Positions 16,538 through 23,205 of a stretch of 24,155 nt of DNA are shown one piece after another; position 1 is the first letter of the stretch; each line of letters starts with the position of its first letter. A program made the translations under genes and the position numbers. The notes beneath the pieces are model-generated. The model was given only the letters and a program-made list of their open reading frames with translations, searched no databases and was not told the DNA's origin. The stretch is from the NCBI GenBank assembly GCA_043778205.1, contig JAYWGO010000043.1, positions 1 to 24,155 of the forward strand, written 5' to 3'. The stretch is from JAAFIP01 sp043778205 (GTDB taxonomy: Bacteria; Pseudomonadota; Gammaproteobacteria; Burkholderiales; Burkholderiaceae_C).

Positions 16538-18361
16538 ATGAAGACGATAAAATTTTCCTTAGTCTTAGTGCTAGCACTCGCACTGGTACTTTCTGCATGC
16601 GGAGGTGGGGGAGGTAGCCCAGGGGCCACCGGTAGTGGATCAATTACTGCAACTGGTGTTATCAGCCCGACTGTTACAGTTAATGATTTTACTTTTGAGT
16701 TGAGTAAATCAACTATTAAAAACTCAGGGGCTGACTCTGTAGTGCTTACTGTTACTGCATTAAATACGGCCCGTACCACTGTAGTAGGTGCGGTTGTAAG
16801 TGTAGCCGTAGATTCTGGTGGAGTATTCTCACCAGGTTCAACCTTGGTTACTGACTCTTCTGGCAGGTTTATCGGTAACCTTAGTTCAGGCGGTGACAAG
16901 ACCGACAGGGCAATTAATGCAACCATAGCGGTCAATGGTGTTAAAAAGATGTTGACCTTTGCCGTGACTGGGTCGCAAATTTCAATTACCCCAGTTCCTG
17001 CCGTACCTAAACCGGGTGAGACCGTAACATTTAATATTAAAGTATCAGACTCAGCAAGCAGTGGAATAGCTAATATTCCAGTACAGCTAAGCGATACAGT
17101 TAATTTTACTAAGTCGTTGGTTACTGATGTAGCTGGCAACGCATCTTTTTCAGCTGTAGCTCCGCAAGCTGGAAATTACAGCATAGTAGCGAACGCGTCT
17201 GGAGTTTCAATGACTTCGCAATTGCGTGTAGTTGCGTCAGGAGTTAATAATAGCATTCCGTTAGCTAGCCCTACTTTCAGTGGTGCAAATTTGCTCTCTA
17301 ATCCAGCATCAATACCCCCTAATATTGCCGGTAGCACATTAAATCGTTCTGTACTTACTGCTAAATTCATCAGACAAGATAACAGTACAGTCGAGAATAT
17401 GCGCGTCAGATTTGAAATAGTACCTCCTGTTCTTGGTGCTGGCGAATCTATATCGACTGGTGATGCGCTGACATACTCAGACAGCAGCGGTGTAGCTACT
17501 TCAGAATATATTTCTGGCCAACGTACTAGTCCTACCAATGGGGTTGCCGTTCGTATTTGTTTCGACTACGCAGATTTTGCAAAAACAGAGTGTCCTAACT
17601 CTAGGCTCAGCACGCTGACAGTTAGCAGTAAGCCTTTGGACATCAGTATTGGTAACTTCAATAAATCTGAGACTATTTTTGGCGGGATAGGTTATGTAGA
17701 GAAGTTTTTGATCCAAGTTGCTGATTCATCTGGTTTGGCTGTAAGTGACGCTGTAGTATCAATGAGTGTTGATATTACGCACTTTGGTAAAGGAAATTAC
17801 GGCGGCAGTTACTACCAAACGGCTAACATTGCACCAACAGCTGCTAATCTTGATTACCCTACGACGCAATATCCTGATGTAGTGGCACCTGTATATCAAG
17901 TATTTACTATTGTTCCTAACTCTTCTCCGACAGTATTCGTATCATCTTTTGAAACTTATTCCTCTAGCAATAGACCCAAAACATATGTTGATCAAACAAC
18001 AAGAATAGTTACCTATGACAACGTATGGTGTGTCAATGAAGATCGAAACAGAAATGCATTCAAAGATGGCGGTGAAGATATTAACAACAATGGATTGCTT
18101 GAGCCAAGTAAATCTGAAATTGTGCTCTCCTACGTAAGCGGCAATAAAACAGATGCTGAGGGGAGAATGCTAGTTCAAGTAACATATCCGCAAAATATGG
18201 CCACATGGTTAGCTTACACACTGAAGGCTACAACTAGCGTAGTAGGCTCACAAGGCTCTAAGGAGCGATCCTTTATTACCAAACCTATCATTGAAGATAT
18301 ACCCAATGGTTCTTTCCGAATACCTCCATTTGGAAGAAACAGGTGTATAGATTCAAATTAA
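16538..18361 (+). CDS. Ig-like domain lipoprotein of unknown function
   Basis: This 607-aa protein has a clear lipoprotein signal, hydrophobic 7-19 then LSAC with Cys at 21, followed by a Gly-rich linker. The body is Ser/Thr/Val-rich with successive beta-sandwich repeats resembling bacterial Ig-like (Big_1/invasin) domains. Phrases such as LVTDSSGRFIGNLS and LVTDVAGNASFSAVAPQAGNYS recur about 115 residues apart. A C-terminal segment near 505-530 reads as D-x-N-x-N then EDINNNGLLEP, an Asp/Asn/Gly pattern like calcium-binding loops. The base composition is visibly more AT-rich than the flanking genes. It sits between pilQ and aroK with short gaps and no terminator, so it is probably co-transcribed with pil. 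Possible roles are a surface or periplasmic partner of the pilus or an unrelated passenger; I cannot choose. Confidence 0.85.
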   Translation: MKTIKFSLVLVLALALVLSACGGGGGSPGATGSGSITATGVISPTVTVNDFTFELSKSTIKNSGADSVVLTVTALNTARTTVVGAVVSVAVDSGGVFSPGSTLVTDSSGRFIGNLSSGGDKTDRAINATIAVNGVKKMLTFAVTGSQISITPVPAVPKPGETVTFNIKVSDSASSGIANIPVQLSDTVNFTKSLVTDVAGNASFSAVAPQAGNYSIVANASGVSMTSQLRVVASGVNNSIPLASPTFSGANLLSNPASIPPNIAGSTLNRSVLTAKFIRQDNSTVENMRVRFEIVPPVLGAGESISTGDALTYSDSSGVATSEYISGQRTSPTNGVAVRICFDYADFAKTECPNSRLSTLTVSSKPLDISIGNFNKSETIFGGIGYVEKFLIQVADSSGLAVSDAVVSMSVDITHFGKGNYGGSYYQTANIAPTAANLDYPTTQYPDVVAPVYQVFTIVPNSSPTVFVSSFETYSSSNRPKTYVDQTTRIVTYDNVWCVNEDRNRNAFKDGGEDINNNGLLEPSKSEIVLSYVSGNKTDAEGRMLVQVTYPQNMATWLAYTLKATTSVVGSQGSKERSFITKPIIEDIPNGSFRIPPFGRNRCIDSN

Positions 18362-18374
18362 GCCACGCTAGCCA

Positions 18375-18971
18375 TTGATTGCATTGATAGGTCTCCCCGG
18401 CTCGGGTAAATCCACGGTCGGTCGTCAACTAGCGAGGCGCTTGGGTGTTTCGTTTATTGACTCCGATGCAGAAATCGAAAAACGCTTGGGTTGCGCAATC
18501 AAAGCGTATTTTGAGCGGGAAGGCGAGGAGAGCTTTCGGGATGTGGAGCAGGAAGTGATTGCGGGCTTGGCTCGGCAGTGTACAAACTCTGCTCAGTCTG
18601 CTCAGTCTGCAAATTCTGCGCCGCCTGACCAGCCTTTCAATTGTGTGCTGTCTACCGGCGGAGGCGCAGTGCTTCGCCAAGCTAACCGTGACTGCCTGCG
18701 CACTAGTGGTCAAGTTGTGTATTTGCGGTCTAGCCCTGATGAAGTTTTTAAGCGCCTGCGGCATGACCGCAACAGGCCTTTGTTGCAGGTGGCTGATCCG
18801 CTACAGCGCCTGCGAGACTTGTATGCTGAGCGTGACCCGCTGTACCAGCAAACTGCACATTTTGTAGTGGACACAGGGCGGCCTTCGGTAGCTACGCTGG
18901 TTAATATGATTGTGATGCAGCTTGAGCTGGCTGGTGCTGTGCCCAGCCAATTAAAGCAGCCGGACCAGTAG
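18375..18971 (+). CDS. aroK: Shikimate kinase AroK
   Basis: AroK phosphorylates shikimate in the chorismate pathway (cytoplasm). The 198-aa product has Walker A GLPGSGKS (6-13), the substrate Asp pair region IDSDAEIE (29-35), R55 in FRDVE, TGGGAVLR (94-101), the lid arginine in DRNRPLL (~134) and ERDPLY (~152-157), so it should be active. Residues 70-84 (NSAQSAQSANSAPP) are an extra low-complexity loop encoded by a 9-base tandem repeat. The start is TTG at 18375, bounded upstream by a TAG and without a ribosome binding site, which suggests coupling to the lipoprotein gene 13 bases upstream. Past the TAG stop the frame stays open to 19067. Confidence 0.93.
   Translation: MIALIGLPGSGKSTVGRQLARRLGVSFIDSDAEIEKRLGCAIKAYFEREGEESFRDVEQEVIAGLARQCTNSAQSAQSANSAPPDQPFNCVLSTGGGAVLRQANRDCLRTSGQVVYLRSSPDEVFKRLRHDRNRPLLQVADPLQRLRDLYAERDPLYQQTAHFVVDTGRPSVATLVNMIVMQLELAGAVPSQLKQPDQ
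18588..18614 (+). repeat. 9-base in-frame tandem repeat inside aroK
   Basis: Two exact copies of TCTGCTCAG (18588-18596, 18597-18605) are followed by a diverged third unit, TCTGCAAAT. They encode S-A-Q, S-A-Q, S-A-N in a loop that shikimate kinases normally lack. The unit length keeps the frame whatever the copy number. Confidence 0.8.
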
Positions 18972-19067
18972 CCAGTTGCACAGAGTACGCTTGATCAGCC
19001 TGTGCAACCAACCAAGCCATCTAAACCAACCAAGCCCGCAGCCAGAGAGTGGATAATCAGTGTGTGA
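18972..19067 (+). other. Open in-frame continuation of aroK past its stop codon
   Basis: After the TAG at 18969-18971 the aroK frame continues for 31 sense codons to TGA at 19065-19067. The encoded tail is Pro/Lys/Gln/Thr-rich (contains PTKPSKPTKP), similar in character to the end of AroK (QLKQPDQ). The TGA overlaps a GTG (19064) in the aroB frame as GTGA, the same junction type as pilM/pilN. This suggests an ancestral longer aroK cut by a C-to-T change (CAG to TAG). Two 13-base direct repeats AACCAACCAAGCC (19006-19018, 19024-19036) lie inside. Confidence 0.45.
18975..19008. repeat. Hairpin in the aroK-aroB gap
   Basis: GTTGCACAG (18975-18983) and CTGTGCAAC (19000-19008) are perfect reverse complements around a 16-base loop. 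There is no T-run after it, so a simple terminator is unlikely. It begins three bases after the aroK stop and could protect or pause the transcript. Confidence 0.5.
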
Positions 19068-20236
19068 ACGCACCTGATCTACCTCTCTCCTCATCGCCTC
19101 CGTCCCATAGCCTAACTATTGCGCTGGGTGACCGGTCTTACCCCATTTGCATTGGTGCAGGTTTGTTCGACCAATCTGCGACCTACGAAGATGTACCCGC
19201 CGCACATGCAGCGTTGATCGTTACCAACACCACGGTAGGGCCCCTGTACGCGCAGCGCTTGGCTGCAGCGCTGCAGTGCAAATACAAAGCCGTGTACACG
19301 GTGGTATTGCCCGATGGTGAAGCCTATAAGACATGGCAAACGCTGAACCTAATTTTTGATGCACTGTTGCACAACAGCTGCGACCGCAAAACGGTGCTCT
19401 ATGCCTTGGGCGGCGGCGTGGTGGGCGACATGACAGGTTTTGCCGCTGCCAGCTACATGCGCGGTGTGCCCTTTGTGCAAGTGCCCACTACGCTGCTCGC
19501 CCAGGTAGATTCGTCTGTAGGCGGCAAAACAGCCATCAACCATCCGCTGGGCAAAAACATGATTGGTGCCTTCTACCAACCAGTGCTGGTGGTGTGCGAC
19601 CTAGACACTCTGAAGACCTTACCCGCGCGCGAAATGTCGGCAGGCTTGGCCGAAGTGATCAAGTATGCACCCATAGCCGACATGGCATTGATGGACTGGC
19701 TAGAGGTGCACATGGACGGTCTGCGTGCGGGCGATGCCCACTTGTTGGCCCATGCAGTGCGCCGCAGCTGCGAGATCAAAGCGCAGGTGGTCGGTGCAGA
19801 TGAACGCGAGCAAGGCTTGCGTGCCATTTTGAATTTTGGCCACACCTTTGGCCATGCCATCGAGGCGGGCATGGGCTACGGGGCTTGGCTGCATGGCGAG
19901 GCGGTAGGCTGTGGCATGGTGATGGCGGCAACGCTGTCGCGCGAGCTGGGCTTGGTAGACGCAGCTTTTGTGCAGCGCCTAACCCGCTTAATCCACCGCG
20001 CTGGCCTGCCCACCGTTGCGCCCCGTTTGCCATTGCAAGAAGCCTTGGGCAGCAGCGCTCAACAGGCTGCCGACAGTGTGCCCGAGCGTTACTTGCAGCT
20101 AATGCGCGTTGATAAAAAAGCCGAGGCGGGCGAGATGAAGTTTGTCACTATCGACGTGCCTGGTCGCGCAGGTATACGCCCAGCGCCAGATGCGGTAGTG
20201 CGCAGCGTGGTGCAGCAATGCCTTGCCCAAGAATAG
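19049..20236 (+). CDS. aroB: 3-dehydroquinate synthase AroB
   Basis: AroB makes 3-dehydroquinate from DAHP, the second step of the shikimate pathway, using NAD and a divalent metal. The 395-aa sequence contains GGGVVGDMTGF (121-131, NAD-binding), PTTLLAQVDSSVGGKT (146-161), AEVIKYA with the metal-ligand Glu (~202), NFGHTFGHAIE and HGEAVGCGM supplying the metal histidines. The first 20 residues are a variable Pro/Ser-rich leader. The start is either GTG 19049 or GTG 19064; the second would give 390 aa and overlaps the TGA that closes the extended aroK frame. Neither has a strong ribosome binding site. It lies downstream of aroK, the usual order. Confidence 0.94.
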   Translation: MDNQCVNAPDLPLSSSPPSHSLTIALGDRSYPICIGAGLFDQSATYEDVPAAHAALIVTNTTVGPLYAQRLAAALQCKYKAVYTVVLPDGEAYKTWQTLNLIFDALLHNSCDRKTVLYALGGGVVGDMTGFAAASYMRGVPFVQVPTTLLAQVDSSVGGKTAINHPLGKNMIGAFYQPVLVVCDLDTLKTLPAREMSAGLAEVIKYAPIADMALMDWLEVHMDGLRAGDAHLLAHAVRRSCEIKAQVVGADEREQGLRAILNFGHTFGHAIEAGMGYGAWLHGEAVGCGMVMAATLSRELGLVDAAFVQRLTRLIHRAGLPTVAPRLPLQEALGSSAQQAADSVPERYLQLMRVDKKAEAGEMKFVTIDVPGRAGIRPAPDAVVRSVVQQCLAQE

Positions 20237-20252
20237 TGCGTGCTATGGTTAG

Positions 20253-20306
20253 TATAGCTACTAATGCAGCATTTCCTTGGGCGATAGCACTAAAACGCTT
20301 ATAAAA
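20253..20306 (+). repeat. Dispersed intergenic repeat, copy C, abutting the dgt start
   Basis: This matches copies A and B: TATAGCTA, ATGCAGCATTTCCTTGGGC, GATAGCACTAAAACG, CTTATAAAA. It fills the aroB-dgt gap and its last A is the first base of the dgt ATG. It contains TTGGGC (20278-20283) and TATAAA (20300-20305) separated by 17 bases, a promoter-like pair, but a transcript from it would start inside dgt. Confidence 0.75.
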
Positions 20307-21511
20307 TGGCCCATCTGCTCTCTGCAGGCTATGCCTGCAACCCCGCAGCTACCCGTGGCCGCCACTACGCAGAGCCTGCCATGGGTAGCCACAATGGCAA
20401 TCAAGCCAGCACCGCCCGCCCTGCCGAGCAGCGCAGCGAGTTCCAACGTGACCGCGACCGCATTGTCCACAGCACGGCTTTTAGGCGCTTGGTGTACAAA
20501 ACCCAAGTTTTTCTTAACCACGAAGGCGACCTGTTCCGCACCCGCATGACGCACTCGCTCGAGGTGGCCCAGCTAGGCCGCTCGATTGCCCGTGCGCTGC
20601 AGTTGGATGAAGACTTGGTCGAAGCCATTGCACTGGCGCATGACCTAGGCCACACCCCATTTGGCCACGCCGGACAAGATGCGCTCAATGAATGCATGGC
20701 CGACCACCACGACGCGCTGGGCGGCTTTGAGCACAATCTGCAAAGCCTGCGCGTGGTGGACGAGCTAGAAGAGCGCTACCCCAGTTTTAACGGCCTGAAC
20801 CTCACGCTGGAGACCCGCGAAGGCATCCTCAAACACTGCTCTGGTGCCAACGCCCGTCGCCTAGAACTGCAAGAGCCTGGTGGCGTGGCCAGCCGATTTA
20901 TTCATGGCACGCAGCCCAGCCTGGAAGCACAGTTGGCCAATATTGCTGACGAAATTGCCTACAACGCGCACGATATTGACGATGGCGTACGCTCTGGCCT
21001 CATCACGATGGAGCAATTGCTTGACGTGCCGTTGGTGGCCCAGTTTCACGCGCAGGTAATGCACGACCATCCTGGCTTGCAAGGCCGCCGTGTGCTGTTT
21101 GAAACCATCCGCCGCATGCTCAGTGCGCAGGTCTACGACGTGATCGAAGCCACCCGCAGCGCCCTGCAGGCCCAGCACATTCACACGCTGCAAGACGTTT
21201 ACCGTGCTCCGCCGCTGGTGCAGTTTTCTACCAGCATGCGGCATGACACGCAGGCCGTGAAAACCTGGCTTTTTCGCAACCTGTACCGCCACCCGCAAGT
21301 CATGCACACCACAGCGCAGGCTAAAGACACTGTGCGCGCCCTGTTTGCCGCCTATTTGCAAACCCCCCAGCACATGCCTACCGCTTTTGCCCAGCGCACC
21401 AATACGCCGCGCGCTGTGGCCGACTATATTGCCGGCATGACCGACCGCTTTGCTGCCAAAGAGCTGCAGCGCTTAGCCCTGTGGTCAAGCAGTAGCAAGG
21501 GTGCGGTTTGA
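20306..21511 (+). CDS. dgt: Deoxyguanosinetriphosphate triphosphohydrolase-like protein
   Basis: This HD-superfamily metalloenzyme hydrolyses dNTPs to nucleosides and triphosphate, affecting nucleotide pools. In the 401-aa product the family signature QRDRDRIVHSTAFRRL (47-62) is followed by KTQVF, the metal histidine in RMTHSLEVAQ (83), the HD pair in LAHDLGHTPFGH (112-113) and a downstream Asp in YNAHDIDDG. ATG 20306 is the first possible start after an in-frame TAA (20291-20293). It is needed to include LLSAGYA...RGRHYAEP, which aligns with homologues, but it has no ribosome binding site because repeat copy C ends there. Residues ~25-43 look like a small insertion holding an alternative ATG (20381). 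It is probably co-transcribed with aroB. Confidence 0.92.
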   Translation: MAHLLSAGYACNPAATRGRHYAEPAMGSHNGNQASTARPAEQRSEFQRDRDRIVHSTAFRRLVYKTQVFLNHEGDLFRTRMTHSLEVAQLGRSIARALQLDEDLVEAIALAHDLGHTPFGHAGQDALNECMADHHDALGGFEHNLQSLRVVDELEERYPSFNGLNLTLETREGILKHCSGANARRLELQEPGGVASRFIHGTQPSLEAQLANIADEIAYNAHDIDDGVRSGLITMEQLLDVPLVAQFHAQVMHDHPGLQGRRVLFETIRRMLSAQVYDVIEATRSALQAQHIHTLQDVYRAPPLVQFSTSMRHDTQAVKTWLFRNLYRHPQVMHTTAQAKDTVRALFAAYLQTPQHMPTAFAQRTNTPRAVADYIAGMTDRFAAKELQRLALWSSSSKGAV

Positions 21512-21541
21512 AATAAAATAGGCTATTGTTTAGAGCACACC

Positions 21542-22204
21542 ATGAGTTTTCTTAGCGAACTAAAAACCCAAGCCCACGTTCTGCAAACCCAGCAGCAAGG
21601 CGCTAGCCACGACCTGGCTGCCAATACTGCCGCCGCCGAGCATGCCTGCAAAGTCGCCAATAAATACCTGCAAGACCTGTGCGCCCAGCTCAATGTTATT
21701 CGGCCCCCGGCGCACGGCAGCTACAGCCTGGACGGTAAAACCCAGTTTCCCGCGCTGGCGCTGCGCAACTTTCGCTGCGATGCCCGCAAAAAAATGCTGC
21801 GCAACGCCGAGGCGCACGACTACATCGGCGTGGGCTGGGACCTTCTGGCCATGGACGCTCCCCAAACAGGTCGCCCAGCCCAGCACAGCGTGACGGTCAA
21901 CTTTCCGCCCGACCTAGAGCGCGTAGCCCAGCGCTTGGCCACAGGCCGAGTGCCCCACGAGCGCAAAGAACAGCGCCACCCAGAGACCAACAAATTGCAA
22001 GCCTATGTCTTTGAATACAGCATCCAGGTCAGCGGCTCCCTCATGCTCACGCCAGACCACGACCGAGGGGAAGTAATCTTTCGCATAGCCAACGTGGGCG
22101 GCTTTGAGGTGGTGAGCGCCACCTACCCAGCCAGCCAAGTCACCCAAGAACTGATGGACGAGCTGGCCAAGAAGCTGGTGGGGCAGGTGAGCCGGTTCGG
22201 GTAG
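21542..22204 (+). CDS. Conserved protein of unknown function
   Basis: I do not recognise a named domain in this 220-aa protein; proteins of similar length and layout occur in Burkholderiales as uncharacterised. There is no signal peptide or membrane segment, so it is probably cytoplasmic. The N-terminal ~70 residues are helical and Gln/Ala-rich (coiled-coil-like). A middle part follows with FPALALRNFRCDARKKMLR and GVGWDLLAMD, then a beta-rich C-terminal part with LTPDHDRGEVIFRIANVGGFE, ending in a helix (ELMDELAKKLVGQ). Codon use resembles the neighbours, so it looks native. It lies 30 bases after dgt, possibly in the same transcript, and the transposase element begins 24 bases after it. Confidence 0.75.
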   Translation: MSFLSELKTQAHVLQTQQQGASHDLAANTAAAEHACKVANKYLQDLCAQLNVIRPPAHGSYSLDGKTQFPALALRNFRCDARKKMLRNAEAHDYIGVGWDLLAMDAPQTGRPAQHSVTVNFPPDLERVAQRLATGRVPHERKEQRHPETNKLQAYVFEYSIQVSGSLMLTPDHDRGEVIFRIANVGGFEVVSATYPASQVTQELMDELAKKLVGQVSRFG

Positions 22205-22227
22205 TACTCGGCCCGCATTTTTTGGTT

Positions 22228-22250
22228 CCTCTTTAATTGGGGTCAGATCA
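22228..22250 (+). repeat. Left inverted end of the transposase element
   Basis: CCTCTTT (22228-22234), three spacer bases and TGGGGTCAGATCA (22238-22250) match the reverse complement of 23118-23142. The 13-base inner block is exact and the outer seven bases are exact. Related GGGGTCAGA blocks are, from memory, often found beside this transposase type. Confidence 0.7.
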
Positions 22251-22287
22251 TCTTTATCGCAGATCATCTTTATCGCAATCCGATAAA
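22245..22287 (+). repeat. Tandem 16-base duplication and hairpin upstream of the transposase
   Basis: AGATCATCTTTATCGC occurs twice back to back (22245-22260, 22261-22276). The second copy's TTTATCG (22269-22275) pairs with CGATAAA (22281-22287) over a five-base loop, 8 bases before the transposase ATG. No ribosome binding site is present, so the hairpin may be a transposase recognition structure, a translation control, or both. Confidence 0.65.
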
Positions 22288-22295
22288 ATCCCGCA

Positions 22296-22991
22296 ATGGC
22301 CCGCCAACCCCGTCTTACTGTTCCCCACTACCCGCACCATATCATTGCGCGGGGCAATAACCGACAAGCGATATTTCTCAGCGATGCCGATTACAAGGCC
22401 TACCTAGGCCTGTTGCTTGAAGCTTCCCGGCAGTACAAAGTTGCTATTCACAGCTATGTGCTGATGACCAACCACGTGCATTTGCTGGCCACGCCGCAAG
22501 ACGATGTGGGCTTGTCGCTGATGGTGCAGCAGGTGGGGCGCAGTTATGTGCGGCTGTTTAACAAACTCCATACACGTACAGGCACCTTGTTTGAAGGGCG
22601 CTACAAAAGCACGCTGGTTCAGACTGAGCGCTACCTGCTGGCCTGCATGGTCTATATTGACCTTAACCCCGTACGCGCGGGCATGGTGGCGCAACCGCAA
22701 GACTATGCTTGGAGCAGCTACGGGCACTACGCAGGTCTGCAGAGCAGCCCACTCGTTACGCCACACCCGCAATTTTGGACTTTAGGCAACACACCGTTTG
22801 CACGCGAAGCGGCCTACGGAGCGCTAGTGCAGGCCGGGCTAGGCGCAACGGTAGAGCGGGTGCTCACTTTAACTACGCGGCGCAGTGGCGCGTTAGGTGA
22901 TGAAAATTTCCTCATCGGGCTAGAAAAGACCACCCAAAAGCGTGTGCGACCGGGGCTAAAAGGGCGGCCTGCTAAAGCTGTTGAACTGTAG
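22296..22991 (+). CDS. REP-associated tyrosine transposase (RAYT, Y1_Tnp)
   Basis: RAYTs are single-strand DNA nucleases related to IS200/IS605 transposases that act on palindromic repeats. The 231-aa product has the N-terminal HHIIARGNNRQ (14-24), the metal-binding HUH motif as HVH (60-62, in MTNHVHLL), a candidate catalytic Tyr in GRSYVRLFNK (Y84) and the family phrases TGTLFEGRYKS and YIDLNPVRAGMV. The basic C terminus (KTTQKRVRPGLKGRPAK) is complete. The frame is intact, so it may be active. The ATG at 22296 follows a hairpin with no ribosome binding site. It sits between inverted ends, separate from the flanking operons. Confidence 0.92.
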   Translation: MARQPRLTVPHYPHHIIARGNNRQAIFLSDADYKAYLGLLLEASRQYKVAIHSYVLMTNHVHLLATPQDDVGLSLMVQQVGRSYVRLFNKLHTRTGTLFEGRYKSTLVQTERYLLACMVYIDLNPVRAGMVAQPQDYAWSSYGHYAGLQSSPLVTPHPQFWTLGNTPFAREAAYGALVQAGLGATVERVLTLTTRRSGALGDENFLIGLEKTTQKRVRPGLKGRPAKAVEL

Positions 22992-23081
22992 CTGTTATTC
23001 CAGCGGGCAGCTTTTGCTGCTTAATCGGCCTAGCCCCCAAGCAATTTATGGGTAACCAGCTATTATTTTTGATATGTCCCT

Positions 23082-23116
23082 ATTTAAATTTACCGCTTGA
23101 AAATAGAAATTTAAAT
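23082..23116. repeat. Subterminal AT-rich hairpin near the right end of the element
   Basis: ATTTAAATTT (23082-23091) and AAATTTAAAT (23107-23116) are perfect reverse complements with a 15-base loop. The right end begins one base further on (23118). Its position mirrors the hairpin at the left end. Confidence 0.6.
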
Positions 23117-23117
23117 G

Positions 23118-23142
23118 TGATCTGACCCCATTTAAAAGAGGT
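23118..23142 (-). repeat. Right inverted end of the transposase element
   Basis: TGATCTGACCCCA (23118-23130) followed by TTTAAAAGAGG is the reverse complement of the left end apart from the few bases between its two exact blocks. The -35 hexamer proposed for gltB starts at its last base. Confidence 0.7.
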
Positions 23143-23170
23143 TGAATTATTTGCTGCGCTGCACTACACT
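23142..23170 (+). promoter_or_regulatory. Candidate sigma-70 promoter for gltB
   Basis: TTGAAT (23142-23147) and TACACT (23165-23170), each 4 of 6 to consensus, are separated by exactly 17 bases. Transcription would start near 23177, leaving a leader of about 29 bases with the gltB ribosome binding site. The -35 box touches the element's right end. Confidence 0.4.
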
Positions 23171-23205
23171 CTGGTTCCGTTTTTGGATATTGACTGGAGA
23201 AGCAC

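Larger units (their letters stand above)
22228..23142 (+). mobile_element. REP-associated tyrosine transposase element with inverted ends
   Basis: A Y1/HUH transposase gene is enclosed by inverted end sequences. The left end (22228-22250) reads CCTCTTT then TGGGGTCAGATCA, and the reverse complement of the right end (23118-23142) reads CCTCTTTT then TGGGGTCAGATCA. Hairpins lie just inside each end. The element fills the gap between the unknown-function gene and gltB. I see no target-site duplication, which is expected for HUH elements. The borders are inferred from one copy only. Confidence 0.7.

Noticed and set aside
20861..21373. 170-codon antisense frame within dgt
   Set aside because: It overlaps conserved HD-domain coding sequence and looks like a shadow.
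23004..23021. GCAGC-TTTT-GCTGC hairpin after the transposase as a terminator
   Set aside because: The stem is only five pairs and no T-run follows.
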